A DNA stretch of 64,000 nt from Crossiella sp. S99.2 (GCF_023094165.1 NZ_JALMDK010000004.1:248001-312000), one strand, 5' to 3'. Shown: positions 1 through 8,451, numbered from the stretch's first letter. The notes: a model not told the origin generated them from the sequence alone. Program-made: numbers and translations.

Positions 1-458
1 GCCGGGCGGGCGACCCGGTCCAGGATGTCGGTGAAGCAGGCGAACCGGTCGGTCCAGGTGCCCGCCGCGCGCAGTCGATCCAGGAGTTCCGCGGCGGGAG
101 CGCCCAGCAGGTCGCCCAGGTGCACGTCCAGCCCGGCCAGTTCGCCCGCGGGCAGGCCGAACAGGGCCCTGGCGCCCAGTGGGGTCAGATCGGCCTCGAT
201 GCCGTGCTGGCGGCCGTCGTGCTCGATGGTCACCGGGGTCTCGTGCAGACCGCCGACCAGCGCGGCGTAGCGGCGCGGCGGGCCGTCCGGCGCACGCAGG
301 TCGATCGTGCCGGTGACGGTGGCGATGAAGGTGAGCTTGCTGGAGGGCAGGCCGCGATGCACTCCCGGCGCGGACCGGTAGTGGTAGCCGATGTAGCGGT
401 TGACCAGCGGGCGCAGCCGGGGCGGCGGCAGTCCGATCACCTGGGTGGCCTGCTCCAC
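1..458 (-). CDS. AraC family transcriptional regulator, N-terminal part (runs off left edge)
   Basis: A minus-strand reading frame stays open from a GTG at 458 to the window edge; an in-frame TAG lies four codons upstream, which pins the start. The visible 152 residues (VEQATQVIGLPPP at the start, then RGLPSSKLTFIATVTGTIDL) look like the beta-rich N-terminal domain (DUF6597-like) found in many actinobacterial AraC regulators. The C-terminal DNA-binding helix-turn-helix lies outside the window. It is divergent from the oxidoreductase at 495 with only 36 bp between starts, so it may control that gene. Family call is from motif memory; the missing HTH cannot be checked here. Confidence 0.7.
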   Translation of the reverse strand, partial: MEQATQVIGLPPPRLRPLVNRYIGYHYRSAPGVHRGLPSSKLTFIATVTGTIDLRAPDGPPRRYAALVGGLHETPVTIEHDGRQHGIEADLTPLGARALFGLPAGELAGLDVHLGDLLGAPAAELLDRLRAAGTWTDRFACFTDILDRVARP

Positions 459-494
459 CCGGTCAGCCTAAGCGCAAACCCCTAACGTGACCCC

Positions 495-1529
495 ATGAAG
501 GTTGCAGCCACAGTGGGTTACTGGAGCGCCGGCCCGCCCGCCGACGCCGCGAAGATCATCCAGATCGCCGACGAGCTGGGCTTCGAGTCGGTGTGGACCG
601 CCGAGGCCTACGGCAGCGATGTGCTGACCCCGCTGGCCTGGTGGGGCGCGAGCACCAGCCGGGTCAAGCTGGGCACCGGGATCGCGCAGATGGCCGCCCG
701 GCCGCCGACCACCCTGGCCATGGCGGCGATGACCCTGGACCACCTGTCCAACGGTCGGGCGATCATCGGCATCGGCGCGAGCAACCCGCAGGTCGTGGAG
801 GGCTGGTACGGGGTGCCGTATCCGCGGCCACTGGAGCGGACCAGGGAGTACATCGAGGTCATGCGCAAGGTCATCGCCCGGGAGGGGCCGGTGACCTATG
901 AGGGCAAGCACTTCCAGCTGCCGATGGCCGGGGGCAGTGGGCTGGGCAAGGCGTTGAAGTCGACTTTGCACCCTTTGCGGACCGATATCCCGATTTTCCT
1001 GGCGGCGGAGGGGCCGAAGAACGTCGCGCTGGCGGCGGAGATCGCCGACGGGTGGCTGCCGTTGTGGTTGTCGCCCAAGACGAGTGATGAGTTCCGGGTG
1101 TCCCTGGAAGCGGGGTGGGCGCGGGAGGGAGCCCGGCATACGGCGGAGACATTCGAGGTGGTTGGGGGGCCTTACTCGATCATCGTGCACGACGATGTGG
1201 AGGCCGCGGCGGACTGGTTGCGGCCGGTGCTGGCTCTTTATGCGGGTGGGATGGGGGCCAAGGGGCTCAACTACCACCACAACGTGATCGCCAAGGCGGG
1301 CTGGCACGACGAGTGCGAGCGCATCCAAGATCTCTATCTGGCCGGGGACAAACAGGCCGCCATCGCCGCGGTGCCCACCGCCATGGTCGAGGACTTCGCC
1401 ATCATCGGACCGATGTCGAAGGTGCGCGAGGAGATCCAGCGCTGGAAAGAGACGGTGATCACTACGTTCTCGATCAACACCATGCAAACCCAGCACATCC
1501 CGCAGCTCGCCGAGTTCGTCCTCGGGTGA
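495..1529 (+). CDS. LLM-class F420-dependent oxidoreductase
   Basis: The 344-residue protein has the luciferase-like TIM-barrel pattern of F420-dependent oxidoreductases (Rv3520c-like): N-terminal strand MKVAATVGYW, then ADELGFESVWTAEAYGSD, LGTGIAQMAARPP and the glycine-rich GRAIIGIGASNPQVVEGWYG. Such enzymes transfer hydride between coenzyme F420 and varied cytosolic substrates; the substrate here is unknown. The ATG at 495 lies 6 nt after a TAACGT hexamer (483-488), a good actinobacterial -10 box, and there is no Shine-Dalgarno sequence, so the transcript is probably leaderless. It is divergent from the partial AraC gene. Confidence 0.88.
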   Translation: MKVAATVGYWSAGPPADAAKIIQIADELGFESVWTAEAYGSDVLTPLAWWGASTSRVKLGTGIAQMAARPPTTLAMAAMTLDHLSNGRAIIGIGASNPQVVEGWYGVPYPRPLERTREYIEVMRKVIAREGPVTYEGKHFQLPMAGGSGLGKALKSTLHPLRTDIPIFLAAEGPKNVALAAEIADGWLPLWLSPKTSDEFRVSLEAGWAREGARHTAETFEVVGGPYSIIVHDDVEAAADWLRPVLALYAGGMGAKGLNYHHNVIAKAGWHDECERIQDLYLAGDKQAAIAAVPTAMVEDFAIIGPMSKVREEIQRWKETVITTFSINTMQTQHIPQLAEFVLG

Positions 1530-1732
1530 TGGGACTTTTTCCAACGCTGTAAGGCCACTCGGGCGGGTCCAACATGCCGACCCCACTAGCTCTGATGGGT
1601 GCCCTCAGTTGTGCTTCGGCCCGAGTTTTGCCATCCTGCCCCTGACTGCGCGATCGTCCGTTCCATCCCCCCGGGCGGACGGAACGCGTCAAGTCGATGC
1701 GGGGAAGGCGTTCTATCCGTCTTCCTGCGCCC

Positions 1733-1780
1733 AGGTCGCCGGCCGCGACTTCCTCCCCCCTAGGTCCCGGCCGGCGACCT
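1733..1780. repeat. Perfect 13-bp inverted repeat (hairpin)
   Basis: Arms AGGTCGCCGGCCG (1733-1745) and CGGCCGGCGACCT (1768-1780) are exact reverse complements around a 22-nt loop. It lies about 200 nt past the oxidoreductase stop. It may be a transcription terminator or part of a dispersed intergenic element. Confidence 0.55.
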
Positions 1781-1891
1781 CGCGCATTCCGCGCCTCTGC
1801 TCGCGCTTTGCGCTTCGCCGGGATGCGCTCGATGATCTTCTGGGAGCGAAGCCCCCAGGCCCCACCCGGAGGGCTGCCGCCCCCGGACCCC

Positions 1892-1972
1892 CGTCCCCGT
1901 GTCCGGGACCTCGATCCGCGTCCCCGTGTCTGGGACCTCGATCTGCGCCCACGTGTTCGGGACCTCGATCCG
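1892..1972. repeat. Three tandem 27-bp repeats
   Basis: Three consecutive 27-bp units start at 1892, 1919 and 1946 and share the core GGGACCTCGATC with a few substitutions. The period is a multiple of three, but the encoded peptides are low-complexity on either strand and no gene is supported. Confidence 0.75.
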
Positions 1973-2050
1973 TCAGCCTCTGCGGTCCCTTGGCTTCGCC
2001 GTCGGATTGCCTTGCTGGGTAATGGTTTTCTTGCTCTTGCGACAGCAGGC

Positions 2051-2106
2051 GGGGCGACTCCGGGCACACAAGCGACCCCCAGTCGCTTGGTGCGGGGAGT
2101 CGCCCC
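2051..2106. repeat. Long imperfect inverted repeat
   Basis: Arms of about 26 bp (2051-2076 and 2081-2106) begin GGGGCGACTCC and end GGAGTCGCCCC, with AAGCGAC/GTCGCTT flanking a 4-nt loop and a few internal mismatches. It lies roughly 70 nt upstream of the XRE operon promoter and could insulate that operon or be a MITE-like remnant. Confidence 0.6.
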
Positions 2107-2172
2107 GTCTGGCGAGGCCCGGTGCTGCGGGACTCACGTGTCGCAGCTTAGGGTCAAAACGAGTACTTTTGC

Positions 2173-2214
2173 AACACAGTGGAACGGGATGGTGCTAGTT
2201 TCCACTTCAGTGTT
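2173..2214. promoter_or_regulatory. Candidate XRE operator/promoter
   Basis: AACACAGTGGAA (2173-2184) recurs in inverted form as TTTCCACTTCAGTGTT (2199-2214), just before the start of the XRE gene at 2231. TAGTTT at 2196-2201 is a plausible -10 box between the arms. Self-regulation by the XRE protein is an inference. Confidence 0.35.
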
Positions 2215-2230
2215 CTAAGGGAGGTGGGTC

Positions 2231-2698
2231 GTGGAAGAGCGGGAAGTGCCGGGGCAGCGGGCGTCCGATGGGGTCACGGCTGCGCGGTCCGCCTTCGTGG
2301 AGCGGTTGCGGTATCTGCTGGAACATCATCCGGCGGGGCCGCATACGCCGGCCGAGGTGGCGGCGGGGACTGGGTTGTCGCAGTCGGGGATCTATGCGTT
2401 GTTGTCGCCTCGGGCCAATCCGACGGTGGAGACGATGGCTACGTTGGCCTCGTTCTTCGGGGTGCCGTTGGGGTACTTCGTGGATGAGCAGATCGCCGAG
2501 CGGACGCGGGCTGAGCTGGGGTTGTTGAGTCGGTTGAAGGATGCTGGGGCGCAGAAGGTGGCGTTGCGGTCTACGGCGCCGATGGAGTCCGCGTCACTGC
2601 CTGAGCTGCTTGATCTGATCGGGGCTGCTGTTGAGCAGGCTCGGCGGTTGAAGGAGACGGACGGCCCTCGACGGCCGGATGAGTCCCCGACAGAATGA
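2231..2698 (+). CDS. XRE family transcriptional regulator
   Basis: A 155-residue protein starting with GTG behind a GGGAGGTGG ribosome site. Residues about 22-80 form a helix-turn-helix (AEVAAGTGLSQSGIYALL, then NPTVETMATLASFFGVPLGYFVDE), typical of XRE/Cro regulators; the rest is helical and charged. The stop overlaps the next start by 4 nt (ATGA), so it is translationally coupled to the ImmA/IrrE protease. XRE-ImmA pairs usually work as a repressor and the protease that removes it. Here the pair leads a four-gene operon ending in a membrane protein and a P450. Confidence 0.88.
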   Translation: MEEREVPGQRASDGVTAARSAFVERLRYLLEHHPAGPHTPAEVAAGTGLSQSGIYALLSPRANPTVETMATLASFFGVPLGYFVDEQIAERTRAELGLLSRLKDAGAQKVALRSTAPMESASLPELLDLIGAAVEQARRLKETDGPRRPDESPTE

Positions 2699-3264
2699 AG
2701 GTCGCCAGGTGGCGTCGTGGGGACGTCAGGCGGGAAGGCGACTCGGGGTTGCGGCGCACATACCGGGAATGCACGGCGATCGTGAACGGGCTGGATCTGC
2801 CCCAGCCCTTTGACGTGCAGGTGCTGTGCGACCGGATCGGCGGCGACCGGGGGCGGCCGATCTTCCTGGCGCCGATCAGCCTGCCGACCGGCGGACCGTG
2901 TGGGTTGTGGATCAACACCGAGCCCGCCGACTACATCTTTTTCGAGGCTGACACCTCGCCGCTGCATCAGCGGCACATCGTGTTGCACGAGCTGGGTCAT
3001 CTGCTCTGCGACCACCACGCCGCGCCGGTGCTCACGCCGGACGCCTCCCGGCTGCTGATGCCCTCGCTTGACCCGGCCATGGTGCGCCGGGTGCTCGGGC
3101 GGGGCTGCTACTCGGCGGTGGAGGAGCAGCAGGCCGAGATCATCGCGTCAATGATCATCCAGCGGACCAGTTCGTGGGTGGCCGAACCAGTGCGGCCGGT
3201 GCCACCGGAAGCCGCGGAACTGGTGCGCCGGATCGAACGCGCGCTTGAGCGAACGGTGCCCTGA
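2695..3264 (+). CDS. ImmA/IrrE family metallo-endopeptidase
   Basis: 189 residues with the zinc-protease motif HELGH at 98-102 (in HIVLHELGHLLCDHH), the signature of ImmA/IrrE proteases. Known family members cleave a cognate XRE repressor in response to a signal. The ATG overlaps the XRE stop by 4 nt, and the 3' end overlaps the next gene by 20 nt. In actinomycete genomes this family is often labelled a toxin-antitoxin component. The context here (membrane protein and P450 downstream) points to signal-dependent gene control. The cleavage target is inferred from gene order. Confidence 0.87.
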   Translation: MKVARWRRGDVRREGDSGLRRTYRECTAIVNGLDLPQPFDVQVLCDRIGGDRGRPIFLAPISLPTGGPCGLWINTEPADYIFFEADTSPLHQRHIVLHELGHLLCDHHAAPVLTPDASRLLMPSLDPAMVRRVLGRGCYSAVEEQQAEIIASMIIQRTSSWVAEPVRPVPPEAAELVRRIERALERTVP

Positions 3265-4468
3265 CCTGGACGCCGTCAGCCTGATCCTGCCGCCACTGTG
3301 CGCGCTGGTCTCCTTCATCGCGCTGCTGTACAAGCTGCGCGATCTGCGGCGTGATCGGCGGGAGCCGGGGCTGCTCGCGTTGTGCGCGACTTTCGCGGTG
3401 CTGACGGTTACCTACACGTTGTTCATTCCGGTGGTGTGGGCCTGGGTCGATGCGGTGTTGGGGGTGCCCAACATTGGCGGGATCATCAATCAGGGCATGG
3501 TGATTCTGCTGACCATGGCGCAGTTGAGTGTGGTGCTGCGATGGTCTGCGCCGGCTGAGGTGGCCTGGCCGCGGATCCGGTATCGGTTGTGGCTGTACAG
3601 CTTGGTGCTGGGTGCGATGGCGGTGTTGTACGCGCTGGCGCTGGCTACTGAGCCGCAGGATCACGAGTACGTGCTGGCGCTGGTGCGGTCGCCGTACTAC
3701 CAGGTGTATCTGGTGCTGTATCTGGGTGCTTACACGTTGGGGCAGGCCGATGTGATGCGGCTGTGCTGGCGGTACGCGAAGGTCGCGGGGCGGCCTTGGT
3801 TGCGTCGGGGGCTGCGGCTGGCGGCGGCCTCCTCTGCCTTGGGGCTGGTGTACTCGGCTGGGCGGATCGGCGATCTGGTGGCCGCCTTGTTCGACTACAC
3901 CGGACAGTGGTGGGAGCCGGTGGTGCAGGTGTGCATCGGGCTGGCCGCGCTGTTGAAGGTGGTGGGCTGGACCATTCCCGGCTGGGGGCCGCGGCTGTCG
4001 GTGGCGCTGGGCGCGCTGGACCGGCGGCGGGCCCTGCGCGAGCTGACTCCGTTGTGGCAGGCGCTGTACCGGTCCGCGCCGGACATCGCGTTGATCGACC
4101 CGCTGGCTGGCGGGCAGCGGCAGAAGCTGGACTTCCGGTTGTACCGCAAGGTGATCGAGATCCGGGACGGGCAGCTCGCGTTGCGGCCGTACCTGGATCC
4201 CGAGGTGGCGGGGACCGCACGGCGGATCGGGGCCGAGGCCGGGCTGAGCGGGTCTGAGTTGGATGTGGTGGTGGAGGCGGCTCGGTTGCGGGTCGCGTTG
4301 CGGGATCAGGCCGAGGGGTACCGGCCCGAGCACGCGGGATCGGTGGCCGGGGACGGCGTTGGCGACCTCGCCGAGGAACTGTCCTGGCTGCGTCAGGTGT
4401 CCAGGGCGTTCTCCGGGTCGCCGGTGGTGGCCGCCGTGCTCGCCGAGACCAGCAGGGAGCACGCGTGA
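3245..4468 (+). CDS. MAB_1171c family putative transporter (seven-helix membrane protein)
   Basis: 407 residues with a TTG start inside the protease gene. About seven hydrophobic segments fall near residues 12-29, 42-68, 76-98, 112-134, 150-172, 188-214 and 224-244. They are followed by a cytosolic tail with LTPLWQALYRSAPDIALIDP and YRKVIEIRDGQLALRPYLDPEV, a pattern recalled from the MAB_1171c/DUF6545 family. Function is unknown; the label transporter comes from annotation practice. The strong linkage to XRE and ImmA genes would also suit a membrane sensor. It overlaps the P450 start by 4 nt (GTGA). The TTG start is the only one fitting the operon overlap but is not proven. Confidence 0.8.
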   Translation: MSERCPDLDAVSLILPPLCALVSFIALLYKLRDLRRDRREPGLLALCATFAVLTVTYTLFIPVVWAWVDAVLGVPNIGGIINQGMVILLTMAQLSVVLRWSAPAEVAWPRIRYRLWLYSLVLGAMAVLYALALATEPQDHEYVLALVRSPYYQVYLVLYLGAYTLGQADVMRLCWRYAKVAGRPWLRRGLRLAAASSALGLVYSAGRIGDLVAALFDYTGQWWEPVVQVCIGLAALLKVVGWTIPGWGPRLSVALGALDRRRALRELTPLWQALYRSAPDIALIDPLAGGQRQKLDFRLYRKVIEIRDGQLALRPYLDPEVAGTARRIGAEAGLSGSELDVVVEAARLRVALRDQAEGYRPEHAGSVAGDGVGDLAEELSWLRQVSRAFSGSPVVAAVLAETSREHA

Positions 4469-5652
4469 CCGTCCCGGCCTGCCCGTTCGACCAGGCGTTC
4501 TTCGCCGACCCGTACCCGGTCTACACGGCCTGGCGGGCCGAGGCCGCCGCGGTGCCCGCGCGCACCCCGGACGGCGCGCCGGTGTGGCTGGTCAGCCGGG
4601 AATACGACGTGCGGGCGGCGCTGGCCGATCCGCGGTTGTCGGTGAGCAAGCGCAACTCCAGCGGCACCGGCTACCGCGGGTTCGCGTTGCCGCCCGCGCT
4701 GGATGCCAACCTGCTCAACCTGGACGCCCCCGACCACACCCGGCTGCGCAGGCTGGTCACCGCCGCGTTCACCCCGCGCCGGATGGCCGCGATGCGCCCG
4801 ATGATCCAGGCCGAGACCGCGGGACTGCTGGACCGGATCGCCGTGCAGGGCGGAGGAGATGTGCTCGCCGACCTGGCGTTCCCGTTGCCACTGAAGGTGA
4901 TCGGCGACCTGCTCGGCGTGCCCGAGGCGGGACGGCACGACTTCGACGGCTGGACCACCACGCTGATCGCGCCCGACCTGGACGACCCCGGCGCGGCGGT
5001 GAAGGCGATCGGGAACATGCAGGCGTTCCTGGTGCATCTGGTGGCGGAGAAGCGGAAACGGCCGGCCGAGGACCTGCTGTCCGCACTAGTGTCCACAAAG
5101 GACAGTGGTGATCGGGTCAGCGAGGACGAGCTGGTGTCGCTGGCGTTCCTGTTGCTGTGGACCGGTTACGAGAACCCGGTGCACCTGATCGGCAACGGGG
5201 TGCTGGCACTGCTGCGGCATCCCGAGCAGCTGGCGTTGCTGCGCGAGGGCGAGGTGGACCCGGCTCAGGCCGTGGAGGAACTGCTGCGCTACGACCAGCC
5301 CTACCAGTTCGCCATCCGCCGCTTTCCCATAGAGGACATCGAGTTAGGCGACACGACCATCCCGGCGGGCGACACCGTGCTGCTGGCCATCAACTCGGCC
5401 AACCGGGACCAGACCTGCTTCGCCCAGCCGGATCGCCTGGACCTGCGCCGCGGCCACAACCCGCACCTGGCCTTCGGCCACGGCCCGCACCACTGCCCGG
5501 CCGCGCCGCTGGCCCGGATCGAGGCCGAGGAGACGATCACGGCGCTGGTGCGGCGTTTCCCCAAGCTGCGACTGGCGGTCAGCGAGGATGAACTGCGCTG
5601 GCGGCCGTCCTGGCGCAGCCACTCCCTGTGCGCGCTACCCGTGGAGATCTAA
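4465..5652 (+). CDS. Cytochrome P450
   Basis: 395 residues, the usual bacterial class I size. The heme-binding loop FGHGPHHCPAAPLAR carries the thiolate ligand Cys344, and the ExxR motif is E272-L-L-R275. The I-helix reads TGYENPVH (233-240): the acidic Glu236 is present, but the usual following Thr of the acid-alcohol pair is Asn237. That threonine normally helps proton delivery to bound oxygen, so chemistry may be unusual or a substrate hydroxyl may replace it. It is the last gene of the XRE/ImmA/MAB_1171c operon (GTG start overlapping by 4 nt). No ferredoxin or reductase gene is adjacent. The substrate is unknown. Confidence 0.92.
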   Translation: MTVPACPFDQAFFADPYPVYTAWRAEAAAVPARTPDGAPVWLVSREYDVRAALADPRLSVSKRNSSGTGYRGFALPPALDANLLNLDAPDHTRLRRLVTAAFTPRRMAAMRPMIQAETAGLLDRIAVQGGGDVLADLAFPLPLKVIGDLLGVPEAGRHDFDGWTTTLIAPDLDDPGAAVKAIGNMQAFLVHLVAEKRKRPAEDLLSALVSTKDSGDRVSEDELVSLAFLLLWTGYENPVHLIGNGVLALLRHPEQLALLREGEVDPAQAVEELLRYDQPYQFAIRRFPIEDIELGDTTIPAGDTVLLAINSANRDQTCFAQPDRLDLRRGHNPHLAFGHGPHHCPAAPLARIEAEETITALVRRFPKLRLAVSEDELRWRPSWRSHSLCALPVEI

Positions 5653-5799
5653 GGTCTCCGCGCACCGGCTCGGTCACGATCCACCATCACTGTGAGCACG
5701 GTCACGCTCCGGATGTGCGGTTCTGGACAGACTGTCGTGATCATCAGGAGCAGTCTGTTGCCCGCCCGACTCCGCCGCCGAAGTTCCCGGAGCACCAGG

Positions 5800-6417
5800 A
5801 TGAGCCAGCACCAGCCGCCACCGTTGCCGCCCTACCGGGCTGTGCTGGTCGCGGACAGCCGGGACCACGGCGGCCAGGGACCGCCGCGGCCACCGGATGA
5901 GGCGGTGCCCGAGGTGCTGTGCGCGACCTTCGCCCGCATCGGCCACCCCGGCCTGTGGCAGGAGCTGACCTTCCAGGACAGCACCGCCGACGGCCACACC
6001 CTGGCCCTGGACACCCAGTACCTGCCGCTGCTGATCGACCCCTACCTCCAGGGCCTGCACCAGGAACTCGCCTCCCGGCACCGCCGCGCGCACGGCCCCG
6101 CCCTGCGCCACCCACTGCGCTTACGGATCAGCCTCAGCGTCGGCCCACTCGCCGAGTCCCCCCAGGCCACCGCCAGGGGCGAGGCGCACAACCTGGTCAG
6201 CGCCCAGTCCGTGCGCAACCTGCTGTGCCGCACCGAACCCGGCGTCGGCTTCGTCGCCGCGATCCTGTCCGACCGGGTGTTCACCGACGTGGTCCGGGCC
6301 GGCTACACCCGGCTGACGCCGGCGGAGTTCACCAGGACCGAGGTGCGGGTGAAGCAGTACCACGGCACCGCGTACCTCCATCTGCCGTACTCCGGCGCCG
6401 GGCGAACCTCCGAGTGA
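5800..6417 (+). CDS. Conserved hypothetical protein, possible nucleotide-cyclase-like fold
   Basis: About 205 residues from the ATG at 5800, preceded by a GGAG at 5789-5792. The frame stays open upstream to 5692, but that extension (MSTVTLRMCGSG) is not protein-like. The sequence has YRAVLVADSRD near the start, LRLRISLSVGPLAES in the middle and GEAHNLVSAQSVRNLL followed by VGFVAAILSDRVF. This order loosely recalls a degenerate class III nucleotide-cyclase domain, but the metal-binding aspartate pattern is not clear, so the fold is a guess. No membrane segment is visible. The role is unknown. Confidence 0.6.
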   Translation: MSQHQPPPLPPYRAVLVADSRDHGGQGPPRPPDEAVPEVLCATFARIGHPGLWQELTFQDSTADGHTLALDTQYLPLLIDPYLQGLHQELASRHRRAHGPALRHPLRLRISLSVGPLAESPQATARGEAHNLVSAQSVRNLLCRTEPGVGFVAAILSDRVFTDVVRAGYTRLTPAEFTRTEVRVKQYHGTAYLHLPYSGAGRTSE

Positions 6418-6459
6418 ACCCCCTGCTCGGCCGCTGGCATCCGGGTTAGCCAGGCCCGT

Positions 6460-6477
6460 GCGTGACTCATGTCACGC
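6460..6477. promoter_or_regulatory. Perfect inverted repeat upstream of hypothetical gene
   Basis: GCGTGAC-TCAT-GTCACGC is an exact 7-bp-arm palindrome 60 bp before the ATG at 6538. Its GTGAC/GTCAC arms resemble CRP/FNR-family operators, but the spacing is not canonical. It could also be a hairpin ending the preceding gene. Confidence 0.35.
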
Positions 6478-6537
6478 TCGCCAGGCGTGCGAGCCCTCAC
6501 ACTGCTCCGGCGGGTCCATTGCCAAGGAGGGTCGTAC

Positions 6538-7320
6538 ATGACCGGATCCACACCGGTGCGGCGGACGGTCGGACCGTTCGCCGGGGTGGGCACCTGGTGG
6601 CGTTCCCGCCAGCTGCAGAAGGAGATCGGCGCTGCCGTGGTGGCCCCGGCGGTCAGTCCCGCCGCGGTGTCGCGGTACGAGGTCGCCGCCTGCCGGGTGC
6701 CCAGTTCGACCGCGGAGTTCTCCTTCAGCTTCTCCTGCGTCGTGCGCTGGCGTTTGGTCACCTCGGACGGGCCACGGCATCCGAATCCGGCCGGGGTGGC
6801 GGTGAACGCGGTGCTGCACCGGGCGATGGCCATCACCGGGGTCGCCGAGCTGACCGACGGGGAACGGGTCAACGCCGAACTCGCCGCCGAACTCGGCACG
6901 CCCAAGGCCGATCCGGGCGGCTGGGTGCAGGGCTGGGCGGAGGACATCGGGCTGTCCGCCGACGCCGAGGACCTGACCCTGGTCACCCAGTTGCAACGCT
7001 TACGCCGCAAGCGGTTGGCCTGGGCGGCGGAGCGGGAATGGGAATGTGATCAGCGGCAGTATCTGACCGACAGTGTGCTTCGCGACCCCGGTTCGGCGGT
7101 CGCGTGGTGGCTGGCCCGCCACCCGGACGAGATCGAGGAAGCCGTCCGGTTGGTGGGCCCGCTGGCCCGGCTGGTGTCCGCCGTGCACCAGACCGAGATC
7201 CACCCGCTCTACCGCGAGTTCGAGCCCCGCCACCAGCTTCCGGGCCCGCGGTCTCAGGACGGTTCCGGTCCCTCGCCGATCACCGGCGGCGGGACCGTGG
7301 GCAGGTCGTCCAGTCCGTAG
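6538..7320 (+). CDS. Hypothetical protein
   Basis: 260 residues from the ATG at 6538, which follows a strong AAGGAGGGTCGTAC ribosome site; the in-frame ATG at 6469 lacks one. Visible parts are a basic N-terminus (TWWRSRQLQKEIG), a beta-rich centre (EFSFSFSCVVRWRLV), a charged helix (QLQRLRRKRLAWAAEREWECDQRQYL) and DSVLRDPGSAVAWWLARHPDEIEEAVRLVGPL. There is no transmembrane segment. I do not recognise the family. The last 67 bp overlap the end of the convergent PPE-like gene, so one of the two 3' ends lies in unusual dual-coding sequence. Confidence 0.6.
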   Translation: MTGSTPVRRTVGPFAGVGTWWRSRQLQKEIGAAVVAPAVSPAAVSRYEVAACRVPSSTAEFSFSFSCVVRWRLVTSDGPRHPNPAGVAVNAVLHRAMAITGVAELTDGERVNAELAAELGTPKADPGGWVQGWAEDIGLSADAEDLTLVTQLQRLRRKRLAWAAEREWECDQRQYLTDSVLRDPGSAVAWWLARHPDEIEEAVRLVGPLARLVSAVHQTEIHPLYREFEPRHQLPGPRSQDGSGPSPITGGGTVGRSSSP

Positions 7321-8435
7321 ATCTCGTCGCTGAGTGTGCGATACCTGGTGTTGTGCTCGACGTCGTCCTCCCGCCGGGTGCCGGGGGTCAGTGGCGGCTG
7401 GAGCAGCGAAGCCCCTGGGGCGCCTGGCTTTCCGGGCGCGCTGGGGGTCACGCGCGGGGTTGGGGTGGTGGCCGGGCCTGGGGTTCGGGGCGTTGATCCA
7501 CGGTGGGTCGGGCCGCCCAGTGCGCCGGGAAGTCCTGCGGTGGCGCCGAATCCGACACTGGAGCCGCCGAATCCGGCGCCGCCGCCGACTGCCGCGACGC
7601 CCGGGATCGGCGGTTCCGGGCGGAGTGCGGGCGGGGCGGCGGCCTGCGGGCGGGTGGCGTCCGCCGGTCTGGTGGGATCAGCCGGGTCCGCGGGATTGCC
7701 TGGGACAGCGGAGGTTCCGGGGTCGACGGGGCCGGGGTCCGCGGCGGTGGGTGGCTGGGTGCGGGCGGGGTCCTCGGTGCCGCGGGCGGGTGGGCCGACG
7801 ACGGGTGGTTCCCGGCGGCCGCGGTCGCGGTCGCGGCCGCCGGGTGGTGTCGGGGGCGGGCCGGTATGAACCGCCTCGACCGCGATCCGCGGTGGGTCGG
7901 GCAGTGCGGGCGCCGACTCGGCCTGGGCCCTGGCCGCGGTCTCGAAGGCGTAGAGCGCGCGGTTGGCCGCGTCGTCGCGGGCCTTGTTGGCCGCGAGCTG
8001 CTCGTGCATGTCCTGCTGGATCTGGAGCAGCGCCAGGGGGTTGAACGCGGCGGCGGCCCCGTCGGCGAGGCCGGGCTGACGCACCGGCTGGGCCGACTCG
8101 ATCTTCGGTTTGGTCTCGGCGAAGTCGACCCCGTGCGCGGCCACCCCGGCCAGATTGGTCTGGGCCGCGGTCATCGCGCCCATCGCCCACTCCAGGGACG
8201 GCCGGGCCGCGTCGAACAGCGCGCTGGCCGCCGCGCCGTACCAGTCCAGGCCGAGGTCGGCCAGCGCTCTGGCCACCCGGTCCCGGCACTGCTCCGCGGC
8301 CTCGTGCACGGCGCGCAGCGCGTCCGCCGGCGGGTGCACCGCGCCGCTGCCCGCGCCCTGCTGCATCCAGTCGTACTTCACCTCCAGCGGATAACCCTCG
8401 AACCGGTTGTGCCGTATCCGTGGCCCCTCGCTCAT
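7254..8435 (-). CDS. PPE/WXG-like ESX substrate with Pro-rich tail
   Basis: 393 residues. The first 190 are helical with DWYGAAASALFDAARPSLEWAMGAMTAAQTNLAGVAAHG, a PPE/WXG100-like helical-hairpin pattern. The rest is disordered, rich in Pro, Gly, Thr and Ala, ending DEIYGLDDLPTVPPP. This matches PPE-domain proteins of Pseudonocardiales that are exported by type VII (ESX) secretion. It lies downstream of the DUF3558 lipoprotein and a small helical protein in the same direction, so the three probably form one secretion-associated operon. No ESX core ATPase or membrane gene is in the window. Confidence 0.75.
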   Translation of the reverse strand: MSEGPRIRHNRFEGYPLEVKYDWMQQGAGSGAVHPPADALRAVHEAAEQCRDRVARALADLGLDWYGAAASALFDAARPSLEWAMGAMTAAQTNLAGVAAHGVDFAETKPKIESAQPVRQPGLADGAAAAFNPLALLQIQQDMHEQLAANKARDDAANRALYAFETAARAQAESAPALPDPPRIAVEAVHTGPPPTPPGGRDRDRGRREPPVVGPPARGTEDPARTQPPTAADPGPVDPGTSAVPGNPADPADPTRPADATRPQAAAPPALRPEPPIPGVAAVGGGAGFGGSSVGFGATAGLPGALGGPTHRGSTPRTPGPATTPTPRVTPSAPGKPGAPGASLLQPPLTPGTRREDDVEHNTRYRTLSDEIYGLDDLPTVPPPVIGEGPEPS

Positions 8436-8451
8436 CCCCGCCCCCTTGTTG

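Larger units (their letters stand above)
1530..2230. other. Gene-free 700-bp stretch with hairpins and a tandem repeat
   Basis: No convincing gene lies between the oxidoreductase and the XRE operon. Open frames on both strands here are Arg/Gly/Pro-rich and lack ribosome sites or family patterns. What it does hold is a 13-bp-stem hairpin (1733-1780), a 3 x 27-bp tandem array (1892-1972), a long imperfect hairpin (2051-2106) and the XRE operon promoter with a candidate operator (2173-2214). Confidence 0.6.

Noticed and set aside
1474-2067. A 197-residue minus-strand open frame in the gene-free region
   Set aside because: Arg/Gly-rich with tandem-repeat content and overlapping the oxidoreductase end; no ribosome site or family signal. 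Kept as a possible repeat, not a gene.
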